This document shows positions 52,659-62,821 of a stretch of 64,000 bases of DNA, in pieces (the stretch's first letter is position 1; each line of letters opens with the position of its first letter). Position numbers and translations under genes: made by a program. The notes beneath the pieces were generated by a model. That model was given only the letters and a program-made list of their open reading frames with translations. It was not told where the DNA came from and did no database searches. This stretch comes from Liolophura sinensis (lineage: Eukaryota > Mollusca > Polyplacophora > Chitonida > Chitonidae). The stretch lies in NCBI RefSeq assembly GCF_032854445.1, contig NC_088305.1:21926955-21990954 (forward strand). Direction: 5' to 3'.

Positions 52659-54690
52659 TTCAGCCTACAACCCAGTCTGCACTATCATCATGATCTGGAA
52701 TCATTTTACATACAGTGACATATTAATTCAACCTCAATAGCTCTTGGCTTGTTAATGCGAGTAGAGTTACCTCCCCTTAGAATCAATCAATGACCTGGAG
52801 TGTATTCAAACAGTGTACCACTACTTTATGGATCATATCCCACTATATGGCATTACTTACAAATACACTGAACTAACTGTCAAATACCAGTATAATGCAA
52901 CTTAACCATGTCATGAATAAACTTGTAATATTAAATGTATAATGGAACCTGATCAACTGAACTCTTATACTACATCACCATATTGCAGTCAATCATACTT
53001 TCACCTTACCCATACCTGTATTCACTAACATGACATACATGCATTACACTAACGCCTATTAGTTCAATGTCAAATACAGTATGAAACTAAATATTAACCA
53101 AGAGTTAAAATCTATTATTACATTTATCTCTTTTCACTGTCAAAACATATCATAATCTGTAAATCACCATGCACTACATGCATAATAATAAATCCTCACT
53201 CTAAAATGTCACTTTAGTGTCCCTCAAATGATGTAAACCTCATACTAGGAACAGCAATGTGCATTTACCTATCAGGAGTTATCGCCCTTGAACTAAACAG
53301 TTTGACATGACCTTGTTCTTGCACATCAAACTTATTTTCCTAGAATAACCACTCAACCCTATCGATCACTTGTACATGCACTAAGCTACAGTATGTCATT
53401 CTTGTTTACACCTGAATATCGTAGCATAATAACACAACACATCAGATTCATGTTTATCACGCTGTAAGTAACTTTCAAGGTCATGACTGCGATCACGCTT
53501 GTTTACCGCTTACAGACACCGAAATCTACATGTCTACAAACTTCGAATTTACACACTTAATCGGCTTATCTATGCCGACAAGACTTATACAGTATAGAGC
53601 TTGTATATTCATGTCATAAATAAACCAAAAACTAACAGCTGACATGTCTTACCTGGGGAGAGCCAATTAGATGAATTAGATCAACAAATTTTGGTGTGCG
53701 ATGAATTGTATTGAAACGAAGGTACAAAGCCCCTTACAGCATTTACAATGCTTTTGCCACTTACGACATTCAAAACAAAATAACAGATTTATTTCCCCTA
53801 TACCGTACATGCTATACGTACTGTTCTCAGGGTCAAAGTTACTGTCAAAATTTAAAAAGGGGACCCTGCATTTCTTAACGATCTCACACATTTACAATTC
53901 TTTACTCTGCAAAAGCCCTATACAGTTTTGGAACAAAAATAAAGAAAGTTACAATATATTACACTTTCCAAACACATATTGTGTTTTGACATTTAGAGTT
54001 AAGCCCCTTATTTCCATTATTCCAACAAAAGTAGTCACCCCTGTTGAACGTATTCCATCAGGAGTTATTCCCTTTGTTTACATACTTTTGACATCGGACA
54101 CATTCGTGGATTTCTACTACGAAATACGTAAGGACATATTCCTCTAAGCCACTCGGGCTTTCTATCCAGCTTTACTGGAGTTACAAACTATTAAAACACA
54201 CAACTATCGTTAAATATACTGAACTAAACCTACTGTTATTTCAATCAGAAATCTAGCGAATACGAAGCGTAACATTACGTAGGGGCCTAATGTTAATTTA
54301 ATGGAAAGAACTATGACGTCTGAAGGTGAGCGATGGACAACTACTTTGTAAGGTAATCTAATAATTAATACAACGATGTGCTCATTCGGCATAACTATAC
54401 AAGCAACTATGTAATCAACAACTATGATATGGTTAAAGGAATCTGTATGATTACATACCTGAAGAAAAATAAAAGGGGAATTTCGTTAGGACATAATCAA
54501 AACCTGGCGATCGTCTCAAGGATGCTAAATGAGTGCACGATCCCACAATCCTTTGCGTCTGAAGTCACGCTGTCCCAAACACATGGACACTCATTCCGTA
54601 TGTTATTCATTACATGTTATGAAAATTACTAACAGAAAATTGTGCCACAATGATAGTTAACAAAAAAATGATACAAAAGATGGATACGTC
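52659..54690. other. Unassigned sequence with repeated segments
   Basis: About 2 kb. It holds the partners of the two repeated segments (53653-53727 and about 54460-54545). A plus-strand frame of 148 codons (53701-54147) starts inside one repeat and has no recognisable domain; the minus strand has a Cys-rich stretch (CFECRKWQKHCKCCKGLC). No confident gene. Confidence 0.4.
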
Positions 54691-54749
54691 ACTGTGGTGA
54701 GGTTGCACATGTATATAGGGTCTCACATAAGGTGCACAGGTAACCGTCT

Positions 54750-54763
54750 TCTCTGGGCGTGGT
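54750..54763 (+). repeat. Left TSD of the SINE at 54764
   Basis: TCTCTGGGCGTGGT, repeated at 55133-55146. Confidence 0.9.
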
Positions 54764-55134
54764 ACCGGCCCGGATAGCACAGTTGGTAGAGCGTCCGCTT
54801 CGGGACCGGTAGATCCAGTATCAATCCTTGGTCGAGTCACACCTAAGACTTTAAAAGAGGAAGTTGTAACTTCCTCGCTTGGCGTTCAGCATGAAGGGGA
54901 TAGTGCAACGACTGGTTGACCCGTATCAGTATAATGGCTCGGGCGGGGCGGCTTACTTGCCTTCGGTAAGTCGTCTCAGTGATGCAGCACTAAATAAAAG
55001 AGCGGTGGAAATCCGTCCTGCAACAAGGAGGCACATTACACGTGCATGCACCCTAATGATTCCTTCGTCGTCATATGACTGAAAAATTGTTGAGTACGAC
55101 GTTAAACCCCGAGCACTCACTCACTCACTCACTC
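54764..55134 (+). mobile_element. tRNA-derived SINE, CACT-tail type, complete
   Basis: About 370 bp. The head GGCCCGGATAGCACAGTTGG then TAGAGCGTCCGCTTCGGGAC contains a box A-like motif; a box B-like GGTCGAGTC follows. The body has a hairpin AGGAAGTTGTAACTTCCT. The end is TGAAAAATTGTTGAGTACGA then CGTTAAACCCC and (CACT)n. It is flanked by a 14-bp TSD. A 67-codon open frame inside is incidental. Confidence 0.88.
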
Positions 55135-55162
55135 TCTGGGCGTGGTTGGCCTAGGCCTGCCT

Positions 55163-55178
55163 ATTCTTGACCTGCCCG
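55163..55178 (+). repeat. Left TSD of the LINE fragment at 55179
   Basis: ATTCTTGACCTGCCCG; the partner at 55877-55892 is ATTCTTGACCTGTCCG (one mismatch). The first bases overlap the tail. Confidence 0.8.
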
Positions 55179-55880
55179 GGGGAAGCGAAAGCTGCCCTAT
55201 ATAAACCTGTATCTCGGGTTAAAATCCCTTATACTGACGTGAAGTGTAATATTCTTAAATATATTCGTCGCCTTTGGCAGGGTGAATGGGACTTGCAGAT
55301 CCATAATAAACTGCATGCCATTCATCCTGTCATTGGCTACAATGCCTATACTTGTCAAATGTCTCGCAGAGACAAAGTAGTTTTAACGAGGTGTCGTATT
55401 GGGCATTCTCACCTGACACACAATTTCATCTTAGATGGGAGCAGTGCTCCCGAGTGTGTTGGATGTGCTGCTGAATACGGCATCAAACATATCTTGGTTG
55501 ACTTTGTAGACTTTGCCCATGTTCGGCAAAGGTTCTACACGGTCAACTCTACATACGATTTATTTCACAGCATCGCTGGCGATGTTGCCATCAATTATTT
55601 GAAGGTCATTGGCCTATATCATAAAATAAAAATTTTAATTGTCATAAATATCTATAGATAAACAGTTATATACATACAGATTTATACATGTGCTAGAAAT
55701 TTAATTCTTATTTTTCTTTTATACGATTTGAAACATGTCTGTACTTTTCGTTTTATTTTTGATGTTCTCACTATCATTTCGAAAACCTTAAATGTGTCAT
55801 GCTTTCACCTTGTTCTCGCCACGATATGGCTGAAATATTGCCGAGGTGGCGTTAAGCCATAATCATTCATTTATTCATTC
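55179..55880 (+). mobile_element. 5'-truncated LINE (ORF2 end plus 3' UTR)
   Basis: 702 bp starting within the RNase H ADREAK block (EAKAALYKPVSRVKIPY), with the C-terminal Cys/His motif altered (ECVGCAAEYGIKHILVDF: the last Cys is Phe). The stop codon is mutated so the frame extends a few codons. A typical target-primed truncated insert with a TSD, inside the Tc1 relic. Confidence 0.92.
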
Positions 55881-56038
55881 TTGACCTGTCCGATGTCTGC
55901 CCTGTCTATCTGTAACGTTGCATCAAGCCTGACAGTTACACGAGAGCAGCCGAAGGCCCTTGCAGTTTGGGCATGGGTGGCTCCCATGGATACCATACCC
56001 AGGGCCCTCTGCCGTTGTTCTGGAGTCAATCGATTCAT

Positions 56039-56483
56039 TACTTTGGTGGTTTTTTAGTCAGTGTGCAAGTCCAGCACACTGTGTTTAGCGTTTTTACACA
56101 CTTATTACATGTACAAGTGCGGCCATCCATAGGTCACGTGATTTTTCATCTTTCTTCATTGTTCTCAAAACAAATTCGTGTGGGTGTATGTGACGCTTGT
56201 CCCACATGGGAATATGCTTCGTACAATGTTTTCCTACAATAATTTTGTATTAATTTGCTGAAAAGGCTGGTTAAATTGAACTCACGGAGTCGTAAAGCTT
56301 CTTTTGGCCGTCAGTTTATTTAATTAATTTTCAAAGTACCTTTTTGTAATGGCCAACCAAAATGCACATAGGGAGAAGTGTTATCCCCTATATGCACTTT
56401 CCTCTATAGATATTCAATAGTTCTCGAATCCCGCAGTGAGATAAACACTGACACGCGTGTGTGTGTTCTGATTAGTCCGAATA
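56039..56483. other. Upstream flank of the Tc1 relic, unassigned
   Basis: 445 bases. It should contain the transposon 5' end, but no terminal repeat was found. Confidence 0.35.
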
Positions 56484-56695
56484 TATGACCGATGCGGTCA
56501 CTGTGAGTTCAAGTCCAGCTCATGCTGGCTTCCTCTCCGGCCGAACATGGGAAGGTCTGTCAGCAACTTGCGGATAGTCGTAGGTTTCCCTCGGGTCTGT
56601 TGCGTTTCCTCCCACCATAATGCTGGCGGCCGTTGTATAAGTGAAATATTCTTGAGTACGGCGTAAAACAACAATCAAATAAATAACTATATAAA
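56484..56695 (+). mobile_element. tRNA-SINE, head-truncated
   Basis: It begins at the CCGATGCGGTCACTGTGAG box B region and ends GTATAAGTGAAATATTC, TTGAGTACGGCG and an (AAAT)n tail. Same family as 46221 and 58917, without the box A part. Confidence 0.85.
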
Positions 56696-57385
56696 TAAGC
56701 TGAAAACGTAACGCCAAGGACAAGATACATTTCGTTTTGGGGTTGCCATTGGCGGTAGGACCCACTCAAGACAAAAAGTGGCAGTCGGTTGCCACCCTTT
56801 AAGGTGTTAGAGGGTACTCCGCTTCAAGCGATGAAAATCATTATTAAATACTGGCCAACCACGTTAAAACAACTCACCACATACCAGAATGATTTATCTT
56901 TGCGCACAGACCTCAAAGACCGTCTGACACCGAGTGTAGCCGAAACCATTGAAAATGTATTTGGGGCTTCTGTTACACTAGGGCAACAGCGCAGCTATGC
57001 ATGCAATGTAGACAAGCAATTTGGTCGAAAGATGTTAAAACGGAACACATGCACCAAGCAGAAGTAAAGTCCCGGATAATCAGCAAAGCCGGGGCTTGCA
57101 TAACCAAAGAAATGTAAATTACAGAGAAGTCACCACGTAAAGTTCGCTTAGTTGCAAGTAAGCTTCACAGCGCTTTCTGAAGTCCTCAAAAGAAATCCCC
57201 AAAACACATGATGGAAAGGTAAGTTTATTAACATTGATAAATCTTCATTCATTATTTTCTTCACTAAATTCAATTTGTAATCCAGTCGTATTGTCTAACA
57301 GTCAACTCGTCTAAGTCAAATCGTCTAATAATTTAGGTCGAATCGTTTACAGTCTAAGTCAGGTCGCCTAATATATGTTCAGGGT
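56696..57385. other. Unassigned, with a degenerate GTCTAA-rich stretch
   Basis: A 92-codon plus-strand frame (56789-57067) is open but unrecognised. From about 57283 to 57377 short degenerate units around TCGTCTAAGTCAAATCG recur, a decayed minisatellite. Confidence 0.4.
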
Positions 57386-58660
57386 CAGTGTAGAAGGCGG
57401 TGGCTACTGGGTCGACCGAGTAGATTGAATATGACCTTGTTGGTATAACTCAATCTGTTCGAGTATACCTTGCCTGGATTCCCTGCTTCTATTCTCTCCT
57501 GATCATCCGCAGAGGTAGATTCGCCCTTGTTGGCACTCCGTGGCGGGTGGGGGACACGTAAGGTGAAATGAATAAAGATACGTGATGGCCTCTCAAATTT
57601 CCACAGTCGCTGGTAAAAAAAGAAAGAAAAAACCAAAACTGCGCTCGATATTGAAGTAAAAAAGAATTACTTTTCTACTTTCTCGGTCATATCTAATAAA
57701 AGTGAAAACCAAGGCAAAATGAAAATCCATCTTTTGTATTAAAACAAACAATAGAAAGTTGATATATTAAAGCAAGTAAAAAAAAAAGAAATCTGGGAAC
57801 ATTTTATTGGAATGTACCTTAAAACAGCAATATATCAATTTACCAAAAATTCAAAATATAGGAGAGCAGCCCGTGTCTGTTTCTCCATATAATACATTAA
57901 ACTCCTGTCATGGCATAATTCGTGACAAAGACCAGCACCTTACCGAAATGACAGAACAAAAAATAACTGAAGAACTAAAACATCAAGGAGTAACAAAGGT
58001 AAAACGCTTCTTAATTTAAAAGAGATGGGAACCTGATAAAAACGAACACTTATATGATAACTTTTAACAAACCGTCCCTTGCGTCATCTGTATTTGTCGG
58101 ACCGTATAGTGTAAGAGTGGAGTTGTTTATACCCAACCCCACCCGGTGTTTCTTATGCCAGAGGTTTGGCCATGGCAGGGGTCAATGCCGTAACACACTG
58201 GTCTGCTTTAGGTGTGCAGAAGCAGGTCACGAGGGCTTCGATTGCACAAAAACAATAAAATGTTTGAATTGTAGCGGAGCCCACGTGGTCTCTTTCAAGG
58301 ACTGCCCTCTCTTCAAAAAAGAAAAAGAAAAAGAAATTATAACCTTAAAATGTAAAAATAATATTTCCTACCAGGAAGCCAAGCGTCTGGTCTCTGTCAC
58401 GAATGTCCTTACTACCTCTACATATGCCAATGTAACGAAAACCACTGTTTCTCTGGGGGTCCAAACAATGTTTACTTGGCCCATTGGCAAAGAACAGCCA
58501 CATAAACTGGTCATGAAACCCTCAAAGAACAGCCACATAAACTGGTCATGAAACCCTCAAAGAACACAGCCAGCTCATCGTTACAAACTGATATAACACT
58601 ATCGAAAATACCTAATACTTTACCTGAGTATCCAGCACTTTCTTTATCCGACAACACATA
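57386..58660 (+). mobile_element. LINE fragment: 5' UTR end plus ORF1, truncated at both ends
   Basis: It matches the distal 5' UTR of the copy 1/3 subtype (GGTGGCTACTGGGTCGACCG, GGCGGGTGGGGGACACG), then ORF1 up to a point equivalent to codon ~345 of copy 1. No ORF2 or tail. Being cut at both ends, it is not a simple truncated insertion. Confidence 0.85.
57583..58660 (+). pseudogene. LINE ORF1 remnant (copy 1 subfamily)
   Basis: It starts ATGGCCTCTCAAATTTCC at 57583, related to copy 1. Several frameshifts follow (57620-57800) and a stop at 58017-58019. From 58054 an open stretch holds the knuckles CFLCQRFGHGRGQC, CFRCAEAGHEGFDC and CLNCSGAHVVSFKDC. A 31-bp tandem duplication (58504-58564, unit containing CACATAAACTGGTCATGAAA) breaks the linker. 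Useful because its second knuckle keeps the Cys lost in copy 1. Confidence 0.82.
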
Positions 58661-58734
58661 AGGTGACCTAAAACAGTGACAATTAAATAAAATATATCTT
58701 GCACCTAGATATAAACTACAGGTGTGTTGACTTT

Positions 58735-58880
58735 GATTTTGTGTGATTTTGATTGGAGTTTTGCGCCGTGCTCAATATTATTTCACTCATATGACGGCGT
58801 GCCAGCATTAGTGTGGGAGAAAACCGGGCAGTGCCTGCATGGGGGCAACCCACAACTTTCTGCAGGTTGCTGGGAGTATT
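58735..58880 (-). mobile_element. tRNA-SINE 3' part, degenerate
   Basis: The minus strand reads CCAGCAACCTGCAGAAAGTT, AATGCTGGC and GAGTGAAATAATATTGAGCA then CGGCG: an old copy of the SINE family at 46221. Confidence 0.7.
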
Positions 58881-58902
58881 TAAGCCATATAAAGGCGGGG
58901 TC

Positions 58903-58916
58903 TCCTATGCGCCTCT
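58903..58916 (+). repeat. Left TSD of the SINE at 58917
   Basis: TCCTATGCGCCTCT, repeated exactly at 59161-59174. Confidence 0.93.
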
Positions 58917-59160
58917 GGCCTCCGTGGCTCAGTCGGTTAGCGCGCTAGCGCAGCGTAGTGACCCAGAAGCCTCTCACCAATGCGGTCGCTGTGAGTTCAA
59001 GACCAGCTTATGCTGGCTTCCTCTCCGGCCGTACGTGGGAAGGTCTGCCAGCAACCTGCGGATGGTCGTGGGTTTCCACCCACCATAATGCTGGCTGCCG
59101 TCGTATAAGTGAAATATTCTTGAGTACGGCGTAAAATACCAATCAAAAAAAAAAAAAAAA
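58917..59160 (+). mobile_element. tRNA-derived SINE (poly-A tail type), complete
   Basis: 244 bp, GGCCTCCGTGGCTCAGTCGG head, box B-like GAGTTCAAGACC, end GTGAAATATTCTTGAGTACG and an A16 tail, flanked by a 14-bp exact TSD. Very similar to the copy at 46221, so the family was recently active. Confidence 0.94.
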
Positions 59161-59174
59161 TCCTATGCGCCTCT
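59161..59174 (+). repeat. Right TSD of the SINE at 58917
   Basis: TCCTATGCGCCTCT, identical to 58903-58916. Confidence 0.93.
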
Positions 59175-59250
59175 CAATGTCAGGTCAAAGACACTCAACA
59201 TAACATCAAACCCAGTCACATTATACTGACACCGGGTCGTTGCTGTAACC

Positions 59251-59263
59251 CCATAAAGCTGAG
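59251..59263 (+). repeat. Left TSD of the short LINE at 59264
   Basis: CCATAAAGCTGAG, repeated at 59416-59428. Confidence 0.92.
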
Positions 59264-59415
59264 TTTAATCACGTCTGTACTTTTTGTTTTATTTTTGGTG
59301 TTCATATTATCATATCGAAAACCTTAACCGTCTTTTGCTTTCACCTTGTTCTCGCCACGATATGGCTGAAATATTGCCGATGTGGCGTTAAGCCATAATC
59401 ATTCATTCATTCATT
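59264..59415 (+). mobile_element. Very short 5'-truncated LINE insertion
   Basis: Only ~152 bp: the end of the 3' UTR (copy 3/5 subtype) and the CATT tail, with a clean 13-bp TSD. It shows that this terminal segment is what target-primed reverse transcription starts from. Confidence 0.93.
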
Positions 59416-59545
59416 CCATAAAGCTGAGCGTGAAACGAGGCAATGCGAATACCATTCTAAAGTCTTTTAAAACTACCGTTTTTAAGTATGACCCGACCCA
59501 GGATCGAACTTGGGTCCACGAGACAGACGGAGTCACCGGGGCGAA

Positions 59546-59924
59546 TTTATAATAAATGAAGGCTGGATGAAAGCATCTTTGGAGCAGACATTAAGCAGGT
59601 ACAAATAATAAATAAAAAGAAAGTGGAATAGCAGATTAGAATCACCTGTTTGAGCAATGGATTTCCTGATGATTTCCACTCGCTTTACTGAGATCCCAAA
59701 TATCGCCACAAAAGCTTTCAGACATACCTTGACTTTCCGTGATGATTGTTCCCCTGGAATACGTACACAGTAATTATAGGAGCTATCATGCAGATTAGCA
59801 GTCATCTCTGGTTTACGTGGCCTTCGTCTTTGCACACCATGAATTTCTATAAGTGTGGAAAGATATGCATCTTGAGCATCTTTTTGTTGTGTAGTTGTTG
59901 TTAAAAGCATTGGCTAATGTCTGT
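59546..59924. other. Unassigned sequence
   Basis: About 380 bases between the tRNA-like remnant and the next SINE. A 125-codon minus-strand frame (59533-59910) is open but unrecognised. Confidence 0.35.
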
Positions 59925-59934
59925 CTCTCCTCAT
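59925..59934 (+). repeat. Left TSD of the SINE at 59935
   Basis: CTCTCCTCAT, repeated at 60287-60296. Confidence 0.85.
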
Positions 59935-60286
59935 TTCACAGTTGGTAGAGCGTCCGCTTCGGGACCGGTAGATCCAGGATCAATCCTTGATCGAGTCACA
60001 CCTAAGACTTTAAAAGAGGAAGTTGTAACTTCCTCGCTTGGCGTTCAGCATGAAGGGGATAGTGCAACGACTGGTTGACCCGTATCAGTATAATGGCTCG
60101 GGCGGTGCGGCTTACTTGCCTTCGGTAAGTCGTCTCAGTGAAGCAGCACTAAATAAAAGAGCGGTGGAAATCCGCCCTGCAACAAGGAGGCACATTACAC
60201 GTACATGCACCCTAATGATTCCTTCGTCGTCATATGACTGAAAAATTGTTGAGTACGACGTTAAACCCCAAGCACTCACTCACTCA
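59935..60286 (+). mobile_element. tRNA-derived SINE, CACT-tail type, slightly head-truncated
   Basis: Near-identical to 54764-55134 but missing the first ~15 bases; it starts at CACAGTTGGTAGAGCG and ends (CACT)n. It is flanked by a 10-bp TSD. The close match between copies indicates recent activity. Confidence 0.88.
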
Positions 60287-60339
60287 CTCTCCTCATCTGT
60301 TATATTCTCGAAGCACTTGTATCTTCTAGTCTTCATATA

Positions 60340-62760
60340 TATAGACACAGTTAACCAGGATATATTTGATGCCTTTTTGGCCATCACATCCAACACACTC
60401 GGGAGCACTGCTCCCATCTAAAATGAAATTGAGTGTTAGATGAGAATGACACCTTGTTAAAACTACTTCGTCTCTACGAGACATTCCACAAGTATAAGAA
60501 TTATAGCCAATGACAGGATGAATGGCATGCAGTTTACTATGGATCTGCAAGTCCCATTCACCCTGCCAAAGGCGACAAATATATTTAAGAATATTTGGGC
60601 GAAAGTCAAAATACGGGATTTTAAAGTGAGATACATGTTTATATAGGGCAGCCTTCGCTTCCTTCTCTACGACTGTGTTTCCATGGATACCAATATGACT
60701 TGGTATCCAACAGAATATGATATCTTTACCTCTTTTAAACAGTTTTCTATGCAAGGCTATAATCTCAAGAATTAATGGATTTTTAAATTTATTATTCGAA
60801 ATTGCCAAAAGACAAGACGAGTCAGCGCATATCATTGCCCTCTGGGCACGCCCCGAAGGAACATATGATAAGCTCAAGAGTATAGCCCTGGCATCTGCGG
60901 AAAAGATAGAAGATGAAGGCGGTAAACGAAGAGGAGTGACCCGCTGTTCTAGGACAGCCGCGGCCGCAACTCTGTCCCCATCCTTTGACCCTTCAGTATA
61001 TATAAATTTGTAATCCATATAATCAGCCTTGACTTCCGCAAAACTTTTTTGAATTATAAGAGGATTTGTACTTGATTTAATATATTTACGTAGATCAAAT
61101 ATTAGTTTAGGGTGTGGAAAAAGCCATGGAGGAGACTCCGGAAAAGACACCGGAGCTATATCCTCTAGCTTGATGTTAGTTCCCACAATATAATCCCGTA
61201 TACGAAGACAATACGGAGGGATCGTGTCAGGACATTTATTAAATTTATCTACATGTGATGGATTGAAAACACAGTCGTAGACAGGGTTTGTTGGATGAGC
61301 TTTAAGCTTTGTAGCATATTGAAGGCTCAGTTTTATACGTCGATGATATAAGGAAGGCTCATTAGCCTCCACGTATAAACTTTCTACAGGGGAGGTTCTA
61401 AAAGCACCAAGGCTGAGCCTCAAACCTTGATGATGAACAGGATCCAACATTTTAATGTAGGACTTCCTAGCGGAACCGTAAATGATGGATCCATAGTCCA
61501 ATTTAGACCTCACCTGCGAACGATTTAAATCAAGTAAAACTGATCGGTCAGCACCCCAATCGGTGCTAGACACGACCTTAACTATATCGAGAGCCTTTGT
61601 ACATTTAGCTTTGAGCATTTTTATATGGGGAATGAAAGATAATTTATTATAATTTATTATGAAATATTATACCTAAAAATTTAGTTTCACCAGCAATTTT
61701 AATCTGTTCACCACAAAATTTGAGATCAGAGTCAAGATGAAACTTCCGTTTGTTACAGAAATGCATACCGACGGTTTTAGACGTTGAAAATCTAAAACCG
61801 TTTTCAGTTGCCCATTTCTCGATATTATTGAGGCAAAGCTGCAACTGACCTATTATTATTATTATTATTACAGTATTATTCATATTTTTAGCTCGGTTGC
61901 ATATAAAGAATTCATCAACACCGCGAATGAAGATTTCAAATGGAACAAGGTGATCCATATTAAATCGACCCTGCCGAAAACCACACAACATGTTAGAAAG
62001 TAACTTGTTGGTTTCAAGAAACCAAACACTATTGTTGATCATCCATTCCATAGTCTTACAGACACAGCTGGTAAGAGCTATGGGACGGTAATTATTTGGA
62101 CCAGGATGATCCTTACCCGGTTTGGAAACCGGAATAAAACACGCCTCCCTCGATGCTGGTGGAAAATTACCAGTTATCCAAATATCATTAAGCAAGTCCA
62201 AGAGAATCTCCAGTGGTTCAGGTGGTTAGCGATTCCTTGATATTGAAAGGACGATTATAACCTTCTGAATTTTTAGAAGAAAGGGGCAATTTAATTTTCT
62301 CTTCCTAGGATTTAATATGTTGGAATTCTTTACTATAATTCTCCGAAGAAGATTAATTTTGCCCTTATGCTTCTAAACCATGTTGCAGACTTTACGCATG
62401 GGTGTTTTTGACTTATGTTCCGCCAACAAGATCGTCTCTTGGACTTAATTGATTGACGAGCTTTGGCTCGAAAAATGCGAACCTGCTTTAAGTTGTTATC
62501 AGTAGGACATATATTAAAACTTCGCTCGGCCTGTTTGCGGTCCTTAATATCTTTGCTACAGTCCTGATCATATCAGGGTTTACTTTTGGATTTATCGAGG
62601 TCTTAGGTATAGTTCTATCGGCAGCTCGTAAAACAAGCTCAATAAATTTTACTCTAGGAGCATCTGCTGAATTGAGAGTCTCTAGAGTGATATCGACCTG
62701 ATAGGACATCTCCAATGCTATCCAATCTCCTTTATTGATTGAATTAACCTACCACGCATC
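60340..62760 (-). mobile_element. LINE ORF2 copy on the minus strand, decayed
   Basis: It runs from the endonuclease end (about 62760, WIALEM) through the linker and RT to the RNase H and C-terminal region (60347). Readable blocks are WITGNFPPASREAC, NYRPIALTSCVCKTMEWMI, GADRSVLLDL, IYTEGSKDGD, SADARAILLSLSYV and WIPSHIGIHGNTV. The RT segment between FIRG and VDEFFICNRA is deleted, taking FFDLEKAYD. A (TTA)n run at 61850-61871 is inserted. RNase H has TDGS to TEGS and EAR to DAR changes. No 3' UTR is present. Confidence 0.88.
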
Positions 62761-62821
62761 TTTAATGAACTTGATATCCGTAGTGCTGTGCCTAATTATT
62801 TATTATTAATTATTTAATTAT

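Larger units (their letters stand above)
54690..56038 (-). pseudogene. Tc1-like transposase N-terminal relic, hit by a SINE and a LINE
   Basis: The minus strand from 56038 reads MNRLTPEQRQRALGMVSMGA, THAQTARAFGCSRVTV, then DRADIG. After removing the LINE (55179-55880) and the SINE (54764-55134) it continues in a related frame as SRIGRPRPTTPREDGYLCTL. This is a Tc1-type helix-turn-helix followed by the GRPR..T..ED hinge. The catalytic domain is not present. The left limit is approximate; TIRs were not found. Confidence 0.65.
59190..59545 (-). other. Possible minus-strand tRNA-like SINE split by a LINE insert
   Basis: The minus strand near 59530-59490 reads a tRNA-like 3' half (GTGGACCCAAGTTCGATCCT, box B GTTCGATCC). 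It continues through GCCTCGTTTCACGCTCAGC, the LINE insert, then GGGGTTACAGCAACGACCC. Box A was not found, so it could be a degenerate SINE or a chance tRNA fragment. Confidence 0.4.

Noticed and set aside
53701-54147. 148-codon frame as a host gene
   Set aside because: It begins within a repeated segment, has no recognisable domain and has AT-rich composition like the flanks.
46221-59012. Genuine tRNA genes at the SINE heads
   Set aside because: Box A and B motifs are present but the tRNA body does not fold fully, and each is joined to a SINE body, tail and TSD.
54879-60241. Two near-identical 67-codon frames (54879-55082 and 60038-60241)
   Set aside because: They lie entirely within two copies of the CACT-tail SINE; the shared frame reflects young repeat copies, not a gene.
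61850-61871. (TTA)n microsatellite as a functional element
   Set aside because: It is a short simple repeat within a dead LINE copy and adds nothing beyond decay.
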